Shown here: piece after piece, positions 28,969 to 37,760 of the stretch
How positions within the stretch are numbered: the stretch's first letter is position 1
Layout of the letters: every line of letters starts with the position of its first letter
Source: Planctomycetales bacterium
Lineage (GTDB): Bacteria > Planctomycetota > Planctomycetia > Isosphaerales > Isosphaeraceae
Reading direction: 5' to 3'
DNA: 64,000 bases
Assembly (NCBI GenBank): GCA_027452145.1
Contig: DAIDHB010000096.1
Span: 24,925 to 88,924 of the forward strand
Made by a program: the position numbers and the translations under genes
The notes under the pieces: model-generated
Database searches by the model: none
What the model saw: only the letters and a program-made list of their open reading frames with translations
Told to the model about the DNA's origin: nothing

Positions 28969-31362
28969 ATGCGCGCACGCTGGCGACTGGCGGCTGTGCT
29001 GACCGTCTGCCTGGCCCTTGCGGCCGGCGTGGCCGTCGGGCTGGGCTGGCCGCGGATGAACCGCTCGTCGGGGAGCAGTCCTCCCACCCTGCTCGAGCGC
29101 GAGGTTCACCCAAACCTCATCTGGTTCGCCGATCCGAATGCGCCTGATCGCACAAACGACACGCGCGTGTACGTCGACCGCCGCACGATCGACGACGCCG
29201 TCGGGAGCCTCAATCCCTACTCCGACATGATCAAGGACCCGACCTCGCTCAGCGAGCTCCGCGACGCCCTGCGCCTGCGCGAGTCCCGCGAGATGGTCTC
29301 GCTGCGCATCCGGTTTGACCGGCTGAACCTGGGATCGGCCCCGACGCCCGAGCAGGCGATGCAGGCGATCCCGCTGTTCCGGTCGATCGCGTATTCCTGC
29401 ATGCGCGACGGCTCCTTCGACGAGGCCGCGCGCTGGCTCGAATCCGGTCTCGAGCTGAGCCGGATGAAGGAGTTCCCCCCCAATATCCGCACCGAGTTCC
29501 AGGCCCTGCTCGGGATCAACGCCCTGCGCCGGGGCGAGATCGAGAATTGCATCGAATGCGCCGGACCGTCGAGCTGCATCCTGCCGATCGCCGCCGAGGC
29601 CGTCCACCGCCGCAAGGATGGCTCGCGCGAGGCCATCCGCCGGTTCGCCGAGTGCCTGGAGGCCGAGCCCGGCGACCTGCGGATCCGTTGGCTGCTCAAC
29701 GTGGCCCACATGACGCTCGGCCAGTATCCCGACAGCGTCCCGCGCGAGTTCCTCGTGCCGCTGGCCGGCTACCGATCGAAGCTTGCCGTCAGCCCGTTCG
29801 AGAACGTCGCCAGCCGCGTCGGACTCACCACCCGCGGCCCGAACCTCGCGGGCGGCAGCATCCTCGACGACTTCAACGGCGACGGCCTGGTCGACGTCTT
29901 CGCCACCTCGATCGACTTCGACCGCGGGGCCTCGCTGTTCCTCAACTCGGGCAACGGCGCCTTCCGCGACCACTCGGCCTCGGCCGGGCTGGACCTCCAG
30001 ATCTATGCGCTCAACGCCGTCCGCGCCGACTTCGACAACGATGGTGACCTCGACGTCCTGCTACTCCGCGGGGCATGGGACGTCCCGGCTCCCCTGAGCC
30101 TCCTGCGCAACCGGGGCGACGGCACCTTCGACGACGTCACCCGCGCCAGCGGCCTGGCCGAGCCGACCTCCAGCGAGTCCGCCGCCTGGGGTGACTACGA
30201 CAACGACGGTTGGCTCGACCTGTTCGTCTGCGGCGAGTTCCACAGCAAGGATCCCGACCCCGCCGCGCGCAAGCTCGTCAGGACCGGGCGATGTCGCCTC
30301 TATCACAACGAGCGCAACGGCACCTTCAAGGACGTCGCCGCCGCCGCCGGAGTCACCGACGAGCGCGTGGCCAAGGGATCGGCCTGGGGCGACTACGACG
30401 GCGACGGCCGGCTGGATCTCTTCGTCTCCAACATGCGGCAGGACTGCCGGCTCTATCACAACGAGGGCGACGGCACCTTCAAGGACGTCGCACGCGAGCT
30501 GGGCGTCACCGGTGGCCCGGCCAGCTTCTCCTGCTGGTTCTGGGACTACGACAACGACGGCCGGCTCGACCTGTTCGTCAACGACTACAACGGCGCGCTC
30601 GCCGACGTCGTCGCCCACTACCTCGGCCACGACGTCCCCGCGGCCGGACATCCCCACCTCTATCGCAACATGGGACCCTCGGGCTTCCGCGACGTCAGCA
30701 AGGACGTCGGACTCGATTGGACCATCACGGCGATGGGCGCCAACTTCGGCGATATCGACAACGACGGCTATCTCGACGCCTATTTCGGGACCGGCCGGAT
30801 GACCTTCTCCGAGCTGGTGCCCAATGTCATGCTCAAGAACGTCGAGGGCCGCCGCTTCGAGGACGTCACCGAGTCCTCCCGCACCGGCCACCTCCAGAAG
30901 GGCCATGGCGTCTCGTTCGCCGACTGGGACAACGACGGCGACCTCGACCTGTTCGCCGTGATGGGAGGCGCCTTCCCTGGCGACCGCGCCTCGAACGTCC
31001 TCTTCCAGAACCCCGGCCACGGCGGCCACTGGCTCAAGGTCAAGCTGATCGGCACGCGCACGAATCGCTCGGCCCTGGGTGCCCGCATCCAGGCCGAGCT
31101 GAAGTCGCCGGACGGCAAGGTCCGCTCCATCTACCGGACAATCGGCAACAACGGCAGTTTCGGCGGCAATCCGCTCACCGAAACCATCGGCCTCGGCAAT
31201 GCGACGTCCGTCGCCCGCCTGGTCATCACCTGGCCCACGAGCGGCACTCGCCAGGAGTTCCTCGACGTCGCCTCCGACCGCCTCATCGCCATCACCGAGG
31301 GCAAGGGCACCTTCGAGGTAATCCCCCAGCCCGTCCTCAAGCCCCCGGCCGCCACACACTAA
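28969..31362 (+). CDS. CRTAC1-like exported protein: TPR-like region, FG-GAP/VCBS repeats, ASPIC/UnbV domain
   Basis: A 797-aa exported protein. A signal peptide or N-terminal anchor (residues 4-28) is followed by ~220 residues of helical TPR-like sequence (AIPLFRSIAYSCMRDGSFDEAARWLESGLELS; ALLGINALRRGEIENC). From ~275 a beta-propeller is built of FG-GAP/VCBS repeats with at least seven calcium-loop motifs: DFNGDGLVD, DFDNDGDLD, DYDNDGWLD, DYDGDGRLD, DYDNDGRLD, DIDNDGYLD and DWDNDGDLD. The C-terminal ASPIC/UnbV domain (~690-780) contains NRSALGARIQ, GSFGGNPLTETIGLG and VARLVITWPTSGTRQEF. This architecture is very common in Planctomycetes; the role is probably extracellular binding or adhesion, but the partner is unknown. 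ATG 28969 begins MRARWRL, immediately before the hydrophobic segment. Confidence 0.92.
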   Translation: MRARWRLAAVLTVCLALAAGVAVGLGWPRMNRSSGSSPPTLLEREVHPNLIWFADPNAPDRTNDTRVYVDRRTIDDAVGSLNPYSDMIKDPTSLSELRDALRLRESREMVSLRIRFDRLNLGSAPTPEQAMQAIPLFRSIAYSCMRDGSFDEAARWLESGLELSRMKEFPPNIRTEFQALLGINALRRGEIENCIECAGPSSCILPIAAEAVHRRKDGSREAIRRFAECLEAEPGDLRIRWLLNVAHMTLGQYPDSVPREFLVPLAGYRSKLAVSPFENVASRVGLTTRGPNLAGGSILDDFNGDGLVDVFATSIDFDRGASLFLNSGNGAFRDHSASAGLDLQIYALNAVRADFDNDGDLDVLLLRGAWDVPAPLSLLRNRGDGTFDDVTRASGLAEPTSSESAAWGDYDNDGWLDLFVCGEFHSKDPDPAARKLVRTGRCRLYHNERNGTFKDVAAAAGVTDERVAKGSAWGDYDGDGRLDLFVSNMRQDCRLYHNEGDGTFKDVARELGVTGGPASFSCWFWDYDNDGRLDLFVNDYNGALADVVAHYLGHDVPAAGHPHLYRNMGPSGFRDVSKDVGLDWTITAMGANFGDIDNDGYLDAYFGTGRMTFSELVPNVMLKNVEGRRFEDVTESSRTGHLQKGHGVSFADWDNDGDLDLFAVMGGAFPGDRASNVLFQNPGHGGHWLKVKLIGTRTNRSALGARIQAELKSPDGKVRSIYRTIGNNGSFGGNPLTETIGLGNATSVARLVITWPTSGTRQEFLDVASDRLIAITEGKGTFEVIPQPVLKPPAATH

Positions 31363-31907
31363 ATCGGCACCCGCAAGGGGAAAAGTCGCGCAGGCGTCCC
31401 CCTCCTGTCGACACCGTCGCCCCTGGTCCATACCCACCCTGCGCCATCACGCGACATCGCGACGTTCGATCCAGGCGTCCGCGCTTCCTGGCCAGGGGCC
31501 GCCGTACTCAAAGGGCCCGGACAGATAGGCCCGGCCATCGCCCGCAACAACACGGATACCTGCGACCTCGCCGCGCCCAGCGACGTTAGCCTGGAAGCAC
31601 CGCCACTGAGCCGGCCAAAACACAGATTACCACCCCAAGGAACCCAGATAGAAACTGATTCCCAGGCATTACGGAGTCAGTTTGATTAAAAACCGATCCA
31701 AACACACTATAATAGTTCTAAACGCTGCATTCCAGCCCTCACATCTGGCAAGATTTATATTTCTTTTGATGCTCGTCCGCTGCTTTTTGTCGTCGTTTTT
31801 TCTCTATATTCTTGACTCCAACTTCGAGGCGGGGTTAGGTTCATGCATCGTGCGTGATAAAGGACATCGGCATCTGCGATGTCGGTCTGAGTCCGATGGA
31901 GGATTGA
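31363..31907 (+). other. Intergenic region with AT-rich promoter-like part
   Basis: 545 nt without a supported gene. The first half has genome-like GC. From about 31620 to 31830 the sequence is strikingly AT-rich and carries a perfect TATAAT. It presumably drives the PEP-CTERM gene, giving a leader of roughly 190 nt. Confidence 0.5.
31682..31713 (+). promoter_or_regulatory. Candidate sigma-70-type promoter
   Basis: TATAAT at 31708-31713 matches the -10 consensus exactly, in an AT-rich patch. The best -35 (TTGATT, 31682-31687) is 20 nt away, longer than the usual 17, so the -35 assignment is weak. Confidence 0.4.
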
Positions 31908-32654
31908 ATGAGGCGCGTTGTCGGCGTTTGTGTGCTCGCGTTGCTGGGGGCCTTTTTCGTGAACCGTGAAGCCGTTGCCGGTAACATCACGGTCTACACC
32001 GACCGGTCGTCGTTCGACACGGCCATGAATGTGCCGCTCAGCGTCGAGGATTTCACCAGCGGGACCCACTACCCGATCACCACGGGGGTACTCAACTCGA
32101 AGACGAACTTCACGCCGGCAAACGGAACCCCCATCAAGCCGGGGGATATCCTGCCTGGCGTCACCTACTCGACGCCGATCCCCCCATCACCGTTCAATAA
32201 AGATAATTTTTTCAACATTGATTCAGATGGAGGCAAGTATTTCCAGGGAGGATTCCTGGATAGCAGCATCGGCGGCGTCCCCACGGGCGGGGCTCTAACG
32301 ACCGCCTTCGACAACCCGATCGCTGGATTCGGCTTCGATACCAGCCCCGAGATGGGAACCACTCTCACGATATCGATCACGTTCAAGTCGGGGCCGGACT
32401 ATACCAATAATTCGCTGTCCATCAACACCTCCGGACTGACCTTCTTCGGATTCGTCAGCGACGCGACGGACATCGTGTCGGCGACGATGTACGGCAACGA
32501 CTCGGAGCATTCGTTCGCCATCGACAATTTCACCTTCCCGGTCTCGGCGGCGTCCGTGCCCGAGCCCTCGTCGATCGTCGGGGCGAGCCTGGCAGTTCTC
32601 ATCGGCGCCGCCGGCACATGGCGCCGCCGCGCCCGGCGAGCACGCTCACGATAG
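31908..32654 (+). CDS. PEP-CTERM sorting-domain protein
   Basis: A 248-aa exported protein. Signal peptide ~1-24 (VVGVCVLALLGAFFVNREAVA). The mature part begins GNITVYTDRSSFDTAM and is rich in Gly, Thr and Asn, of the beta-sandwich type often seen in PEP-CTERM proteins (TTAFDNPIAGFGFDTSPEMGTT, FFGFVSDATDIVSATMYGN). The C-terminus VPEPSSIVGASLAVLIGAAG plus RRRARRARSR is a full PEP-CTERM signal. GGAGG five nt before ATG 31908 fixes the start. The coding sequence has clearly more A/T third positions than its neighbours (for example around 32195-32250), together with the AT-rich upstream region, which could reflect recent acquisition. The function of the mature region is unknown. Confidence 0.88.
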   Translation: MRRVVGVCVLALLGAFFVNREAVAGNITVYTDRSSFDTAMNVPLSVEDFTSGTHYPITTGVLNSKTNFTPANGTPIKPGDILPGVTYSTPIPPSPFNKDNFFNIDSDGGKYFQGGFLDSSIGGVPTGGALTTAFDNPIAGFGFDTSPEMGTTLTISITFKSGPDYTNNSLSINTSGLTFFGFVSDATDIVSATMYGNDSEHSFAIDNFTFPVSAASVPEPSSIVGASLAVLIGAAGTWRRRARRARSR

Positions 32655-32874
32655 TTTTTTTCCGACCGAGGTCGCGAGCCGGCGATCGAGCGCCGACCGT
32701 CGACCAGATGTCGCCCGACAACGACCGGATCCGGGGCATGGCCCCTGACCAGGGAAAGTCAGGAGTCATGTCCCCGGACCTCCTCGCCCGTGATGCCCCG
32801 GATCTCGATCCCGCCGAGGATTCCATCGACGAGGACGGGGTCGAGGGTGCTACGAGCCCCGGATACCTGGCGGG

Positions 32875-35800
32875 CTACCTTGCCGGGGCGAACGGGTCAT
32901 CCGGCATCGCCATGTCCTGGATCAACACCCGGAAATCGTCCCGATCGCGCAGCGCGCGGAAATCCGGATCGGTCTTCAGATCTTCCATGCCCTTGTATCC
33001 GCCCTCGACGGCCTGTCGAAGCCATTTCATGGCCTCGTCCGCCTCGAGACGGGCCGACTCGGCGGAGACGCCCGACTCGCGAGTCCCTGCCAGCGTGGCC
33101 AGGAGCGCATGCGAGCGGCCCTGGTCGAACTGATCGTCGTTCTCCACGGATGGCAGGGCATTGCGGAGGGCAATCGACCGTCGCAGCGACTTCGCCCCGT
33201 CGGCCGCGCGACCGGCCCGGACCAGGGCCTTGCCGAGTCCCGCGAGATCATCCGCCAGCCATCCCGAGTAGAGGGTGACGTCCGGGTGGTCGCGAGCCAG
33301 AGGCTCGTAGATCGCGCGGGCCTCCTCCAGCTTCGCGATCGCGCCAGCGATGTCCCCGGTCTCCATCCGCACGCGACCGAGATTCTCCAGGCAGTTGGCC
33401 AGGTCCGCCTGGTGTTCCGGGACGTTCGGGCGAGCCTCCGCCACGCGATGAATGGAAACCAGGGCCCGTTCCAATGCCTCGCGGGCCTCTCCTGGTCGTT
33501 TCATCATCATGAGCGTCCAGCCGAGGTTGCCGTCGGCTTTTCCCAGATCGCTCGCGAAGCCGATGACAGCCGGATAGGCCCGGACCAGTTGCTCCTGAGT
33601 GGACCGCGCGTGCTCGAATTCCTCGATCGCCCGCGGCAACCGGCCCATCATGGCGCAGACCGTACCGACGTTGAAGTCAGCGGCGGCCAGGTCGCGGCGA
33701 AACTCCTCGACCTCCGCATGTGCGTCCGAGATCTGCTTTTTCAGCTCACGCGACCTGAGCAACGATTCCAGAGCGCCGGCCAGGTCGCCTTTCTGCGTCA
33801 GGAGCATGCCCGCGTCGTTGAAGCACCAGGACAGGAGTCGCTGGTAGTTCACCACCTCGGGATGAGCCGCCGCGAGCGGCTCGACGAGCGCTCTCGCCCG
33901 CTCATAGTTGGTCCGGGCCTCCTGCGTCTTGCCGGTACGAAAGTACGCCACGGCCGACCAGTATTCGAGGCGAGCCAGCTCGCCCTGGATCGCGTCCGCC
34001 CGCGAATCCTCGGCCAGCAGCCGCGAGAGGACCGTTCGTGCCTCTTCCACGGCCGCCATCGCCTCGTCCGTCCGGTCCATCTTCTCGAGCAGGATCGTGA
34101 CGTCGACCAGGCTCCGCGCCAGGTCCGCCCGCGTTTCGGAGTCGGCTGAGGGTTCACTCGCCAGCGCGCGCCGCACGTCCAGCGCCTTGCGGTGCATGCC
34201 TAGGGCCTCGGGCACCTTGCCGATCTTCTCGGTGAGCTCGCCGACCTCCGCGTACGCGTTGCCCAGCGCGCGTCGCGACGCGGGATCGGACCCGCCGCCC
34301 AGCAGGACCTCGAGCTTGCGGTAGAAATCCACCGCGCCGCCCAGCAGCCGGCCGCGCAGCTCCCGGAACTGTTCCTCCTTGAGCAGCAGGTCCTCGCTGA
34401 CACCCGTGTGGAACGTCCGGATCGCCGCGATCGCCAGGTCGAAACGAGCCTGGGCCGCATCCCGGGCGACGACCAGCGCCCGATTCGCGTTGGCCAGCTC
34501 CTGCTTCGCCGCAGTCTCGCGGTGCAGCGAGTCGAACAGGTCCGCATTTGCCTTCGTCTGCACGACCAGGACGGCCGCCAGGCCGACGATCCCCGCGAGC
34601 AGAGTGGCCGCCACCGACGTGACCAACGTCCGATGGCGGCGCATCGATCGCCGGGCCCGACGGAGGAACGGCTCACGCCAGGCCGAGACCGGCTCGTCGG
34701 CCATCCACCGCTCGATGTCGTCAGCCAGGGCCCTCGGCGTGGGATAGCGGTCGGCTGGCCGTAGCGCCATCGCCTTCAGGCAGATCGCCTCGAGCGCCGC
34801 GTCCAGGAACGGCCGGAGCTGGCTCGGCCGGGGGAATTCTCCCTCACGGACGCGCTTCAGGATCGCGCCGAGGTCGTCTTCCTCGAACGGCGGCACCCCC
34901 GTGACGAGACAGTAAAGGGTCGCGCCGAGGCTGTAGACGTCGCTCCACGGCCCCATCTTATCGATCTCGCCGGCCGCGGCCTCGGGGCTCATGTAGGCCG
35001 GCGTCCCCAGCGCGCTGCCCGGCTGGGTCTCCGACGAGCTGCCCGCCCCGCTGGGAACTAGGGTGCGCTCGCCCGACGCCGGATCCGACCGGCCCAGCGT
35101 CTTCGCCAGCCCCCAGTCGACGACCAGCGTCTCGCCGTGGCGGCCGACGATCACATTGCCCGGCTTGATGTCCCGATGGAGAACACCCCGACTGTGCGCA
35201 TAGTGGATCGCGTTGCAGATGTCGACGAACCGCCTCAGCAGCTTCCGCAGCCCCAGCGATCGCTCGCCCTCATCGGCCTTTGCGGCGGCCTTATCATGGA
35301 ACCGCCCGATCGCCTCCTTGAGGCTCTCACCCTCCACGAACCGCATGGCATAGAACGGACGACCGTCGGAGTGCGTCCCAAGCCCGTAGACCGGCACGAT
35401 CCCCGGGTGCTCCAGGCTGCCGGTGATCTCGGCTTCGAGCAGGAACCGTCGGCGACAGACCGGGTCGTCGGCGTGCCTGTCGAGGATCTGCTTGAGGGCG
35501 ACCTCGCGGTGCAACTCCTCATCGAGGGCAACAAACACGGCCCCGAGGCCCCCTTGCGCATGCGGCCGGAGCACGCGAAACCGCTGCCCCTCGCTGGTGG
35601 ACTCGCCAACCGCGTAGCTCAGCGTGCCCTCGTCCCTCGGCGTATCGTCGAGCAGGCCGACCCCTTGCAAGGTCGACTCGACGTCAGAGTCGCCCAGCGA
35701 CCTGATGGCCTCGCGGGCTGACCGACCGGTGGCCATAGCGGCGAGGCTCTTCTCCACTCGCCCGTCGTGCTTCGCCACGTGGAGCACCACCAGCGCCTCG

Positions 35801-35979
35801 ACCGCCGATCGCTGGGCCGAATCGAGATACCCGAGGTCGACGAGGTGATCGGCGATCGGTCGGCACTTTTCCCGGGCCCACGCGTGAAAGGCCGCCAGCA
35901 GCTCCGTCTGTCCGATCAGACCCGTCTGAAGGGCGAGCAGCCCGAATAACAGGTCGCCATCGAGGTTCTCTCTCGCCAT
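32875..35979 (-). CDS. Ser/Thr protein kinase with N-terminal helical module, TM segment and TPR repeats
   Basis: A 1034-aa transmembrane kinase. Residues 1-~120 form a helical module (DGDLLFGLLALQTGLIGQTELLAAF) seen in many planctomycete kinases but without known function. The kinase domain is ~130-425: GGLGAVF glycine loop, VALKQIL, catalytic HRDIKPGN (His268, Asp270), Mg-binding DWG instead of DFG (Asp288, VVDWGLAK), GTPAYMSPE, and SDVYSLGATLYCLVTG. One TM helix (~455-475, VAATLLAGIVGLAAVLVV) is followed by a long, mostly helical region with TPR-like repeats (~540-980). Topology would place the kinase in the cytoplasm and the TPRs across the membrane. It ends 220 nt after the convergent PEP-CTERM gene stop. 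Substrates and signal are unknown. Confidence 0.93.
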   Translation of the reverse strand: MARENLDGDLLFGLLALQTGLIGQTELLAAFHAWAREKCRPIADHLVDLGYLDSAQRSAVEALVVLHVAKHDGRVEKSLAAMATGRSAREAIRSLGDSDVESTLQGVGLLDDTPRDEGTLSYAVGESTSEGQRFRVLRPHAQGGLGAVFVALDEELHREVALKQILDRHADDPVCRRRFLLEAEITGSLEHPGIVPVYGLGTHSDGRPFYAMRFVEGESLKEAIGRFHDKAAAKADEGERSLGLRKLLRRFVDICNAIHYAHSRGVLHRDIKPGNVIVGRHGETLVVDWGLAKTLGRSDPASGERTLVPSGAGSSSETQPGSALGTPAYMSPEAAAGEIDKMGPWSDVYSLGATLYCLVTGVPPFEEDDLGAILKRVREGEFPRPSQLRPFLDAALEAICLKAMALRPADRYPTPRALADDIERWMADEPVSAWREPFLRRARRSMRRHRTLVTSVAATLLAGIVGLAAVLVVQTKANADLFDSLHRETAAKQELANANRALVVARDAAQARFDLAIAAIRTFHTGVSEDLLLKEEQFRELRGRLLGGAVDFYRKLEVLLGGGSDPASRRALGNAYAEVGELTEKIGKVPEALGMHRKALDVRRALASEPSADSETRADLARSLVDVTILLEKMDRTDEAMAAVEEARTVLSRLLAEDSRADAIQGELARLEYWSAVAYFRTGKTQEARTNYERARALVEPLAAAHPEVVNYQRLLSWCFNDAGMLLTQKGDLAGALESLLRSRELKKQISDAHAEVEEFRRDLAAADFNVGTVCAMMGRLPRAIEEFEHARSTQEQLVRAYPAVIGFASDLGKADGNLGWTLMMMKRPGEAREALERALVSIHRVAEARPNVPEHQADLANCLENLGRVRMETGDIAGAIAKLEEARAIYEPLARDHPDVTLYSGWLADDLAGLGKALVRAGRAADGAKSLRRSIALRNALPSVENDDQFDQGRSHALLATLAGTRESGVSAESARLEADEAMKWLRQAVEGGYKGMEDLKTDPDFRALRDRDDFRVLIQDMAMPDDPFAPAR

Positions 35980-36584
35980 GGAATTCGGCTCCTCGCGGAT
36001 CGTCAGGTCTCGACGACAATCTCGCCCAGCCCGGCCATCTGACCCGGATCCTCAGCGGTGACCGCGATTATCGCTGTCATGATCGTCGACGGCACCCAGA
36101 TTCCCGCTCCACTGCCGAGATTCCGTCCTCCAAGGACGCACCGACCCGATCTGCGCAAGCATGGACGCAAACACGCACGAGCGCCGGATACGGAGCCCGA
36201 AGCACCGTTACTCCATGACCATCGAGGTCCGAATTGAGCCACGAGCCTCATGTCGCGGAGCGACACCCATACCGATGAAAGGGCCACATCGCGTGCGTGC
36301 ACCCACGAATGGTTCTCGCATTATCAGCGCAATTCAATCGACGCGGCTTCTTCGTCATGATGCTGCCGGTTTGCATGCCCAGCCGCCACCGCTCCAGGTG
36401 GAAACGCGACGAACAAACCCGACGCCGACGGGTTCCGCGATCCTCGGTCGGACCTCTCACCCGCTCGGGGTGGAGAATCGACGAACGAACCCGAGGGGCG
36501 CGCCGACGCCAGCAAGCATGCGACAGCCGCTCGCGCCGATGGAAGGGGATGGATTGGCGGTGCCGATCGGGCCAGTGATTCCGA
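35980..36584. other. Intergenic region with a degenerate direct repeat
   Basis: 605 nt between two minus-strand genes. It contains the pair of 34-nt direct repeats listed separately. Open frames on both strands (for example a 99-codon minus frame at 36003-36302) lack ribosome-binding sites and family similarity and look like chance frames. The kinase promoter should lie near 36000-36100. Confidence 0.45.
36389..36494. repeat. Two imperfect 34-nt direct repeats
   Basis: Units at 36389-36422 and 36461-36494 match at 28 of 34 positions with a 72-nt period. The best conserved parts are GGTGGA and CGACGAAC. The spacing and degeneration suggest an old tandem duplication or remnants of a dispersed planctomycete intergenic repeat. 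Confidence 0.6.
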
Positions 36585-37421
36585 TCAGCGAACCGCCGGG
36601 TTGAACTGGCGGAAGGGGATCTTCTTGTAGAGGACGAGCTGGGCCAGGATCAGCCCGCGCTGGCCGATCTGCTGGGGCATCATGAAGGCGTAGTCGCCCT
36701 TGCGGACCTGGTTGATGTTGCCCCGGGTGACCTGGGTGATCGTGAAGCCGTCGGGCCCGAGGGCGCCGATCGTCGCGATGTTGTTTCCCGGCAGGCCGAC
36801 CTGGAGTGGAGTCCGGTTCACCGCGATGCCGACCACATGCAATCGCGACGGAATTCCGAGCACGCCAGAGTTGACGGGATACGCCCAGCCATACAGGAGG
36901 TTCTGCCCGCCGTAGTCCCAGGGGCTCATGTACCGGTTGAAACCGGGGTCGATCGTCGTCACCAGCGCGTTGTTGGGCAATACGCTGTTGTACGTGGGGG
37001 AGACCAGGTTGCGATCGTTCCCCTCGAAGACGTCGATGTGATCGGTCTGGAGGGTGTTGTTCCCGATGTCCTGCCCCACGGCCTCGACGACCGACTGGTT
37101 GGTCAGGGCGTCGAGGGCCATCGGCCATCGGATGAGGAACTCGCCGAGGTCGTCGACCGCGACGGGATACTGCTGGCCGCTGTGGTTCTGGATCACGATC
37201 CAGCGCGAGGTGACGTTGATCACCTCGCCCCAGGCGCCTTGCGGCGGCAGGTGCGGGAGGCCGACCGGCTGGCCGACGACCTGCTCAAAGGAAAGCGGCT
37301 GGCCGGCCTGCTGCGGGAAGGCCAGCGCCCCGCCCGGCCCGGACGCGACCGCGGCCAGGACCGCCAGGCCCGTTGCAATCGACGCCGCCAGACGGGCACC
37401 CAACCGGGGCGATCGGCGCAT
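36585..37421 (-). CDS. Uncharacterised exported protein
   Basis: 278 aa. The signal peptide is clear (ARLAASIATGLAVLAAVASGPGGALA, cleavage before FPQQ). The mature protein has a conserved-looking beta-rich body: VINVTSRWIVIQNHSGQQYPVAV, WPMALDALTNQSVVEAVG, DHIDVFEGNDRNLVSP and a C-terminal GDYAFMMPQQIGQRGLILAQLVLYKKIPF. No cysteine pairs, metal motif or known domain are recognised. Start: an in-frame GTG at 37436 precedes GGAGG, which then lies just upstream of ATG 37421, so the ATG is the likely start. It is divergent from the kinase gene at 37761, across 339 nt. Confidence 0.75.
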   Translation of the reverse strand: MRRSPRLGARLAASIATGLAVLAAVASGPGGALAFPQQAGQPLSFEQVVGQPVGLPHLPPQGAWGEVINVTSRWIVIQNHSGQQYPVAVDDLGEFLIRWPMALDALTNQSVVEAVGQDIGNNTLQTDHIDVFEGNDRNLVSPTYNSVLPNNALVTTIDPGFNRYMSPWDYGGQNLLYGWAYPVNSGVLGIPSRLHVVGIAVNRTPLQVGLPGNNIATIGALGPDGFTITQVTRGNINQVRKGDYAFMMPQQIGQRGLILAQLVLYKKIPFRQFNPAVR

Positions 37422-37760
37422 CTCCCACCTCCGCACTTACCAGCTTCGGCCATGCCGCCGCGAATGGAAGGCCACGCGAAGGGAATCGCCCGGCCGGTCG
37501 GGTCTCGACCGGCCGGATCGAGTCCCGGTCGCCACCTTCACGATAACCCGCCGGACGATCCCGGACAACGCCGTCCTGGCCACTTCTGTCGGACGCGGAC
37601 CACCGGACGCGGCTTCCGAGGAGCGACGAACCTCCGGCCGCGGCCGCTTTGCCCTTTGCCCGGCATTTGTATTTGCCGTAAACTGGGTTCTGAGGATGCG
37701 AGGTCCCGCACTCGACGCCGATCCAGGAGTCCCCGCTTCGCCAGCAGGCGGACCGTGACC
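37422..37760. other. Divergent intergenic region
   Basis: 339 nt between the exported-protein start and the kinase start. Frames are open in places on the plus strand because of high GC, but none has coding character. A slightly AT-richer stretch near 37665-37690 (TTTGTATTTGCCGTAAACT) may contain the kinase promoter. Confidence 0.4.

Noticed and set aside
30061..31437. Minus-strand open frame opposite the CRTAC1-like gene
   Set aside because: It is the complement of repeated GAC/GGC-rich calcium loops and has no domain of its own.
36003..36302. Minus-strand 99-codon frame
   Set aside because: No ribosome-binding site, no domain or signal peptide, and its composition is like random GC-rich DNA.
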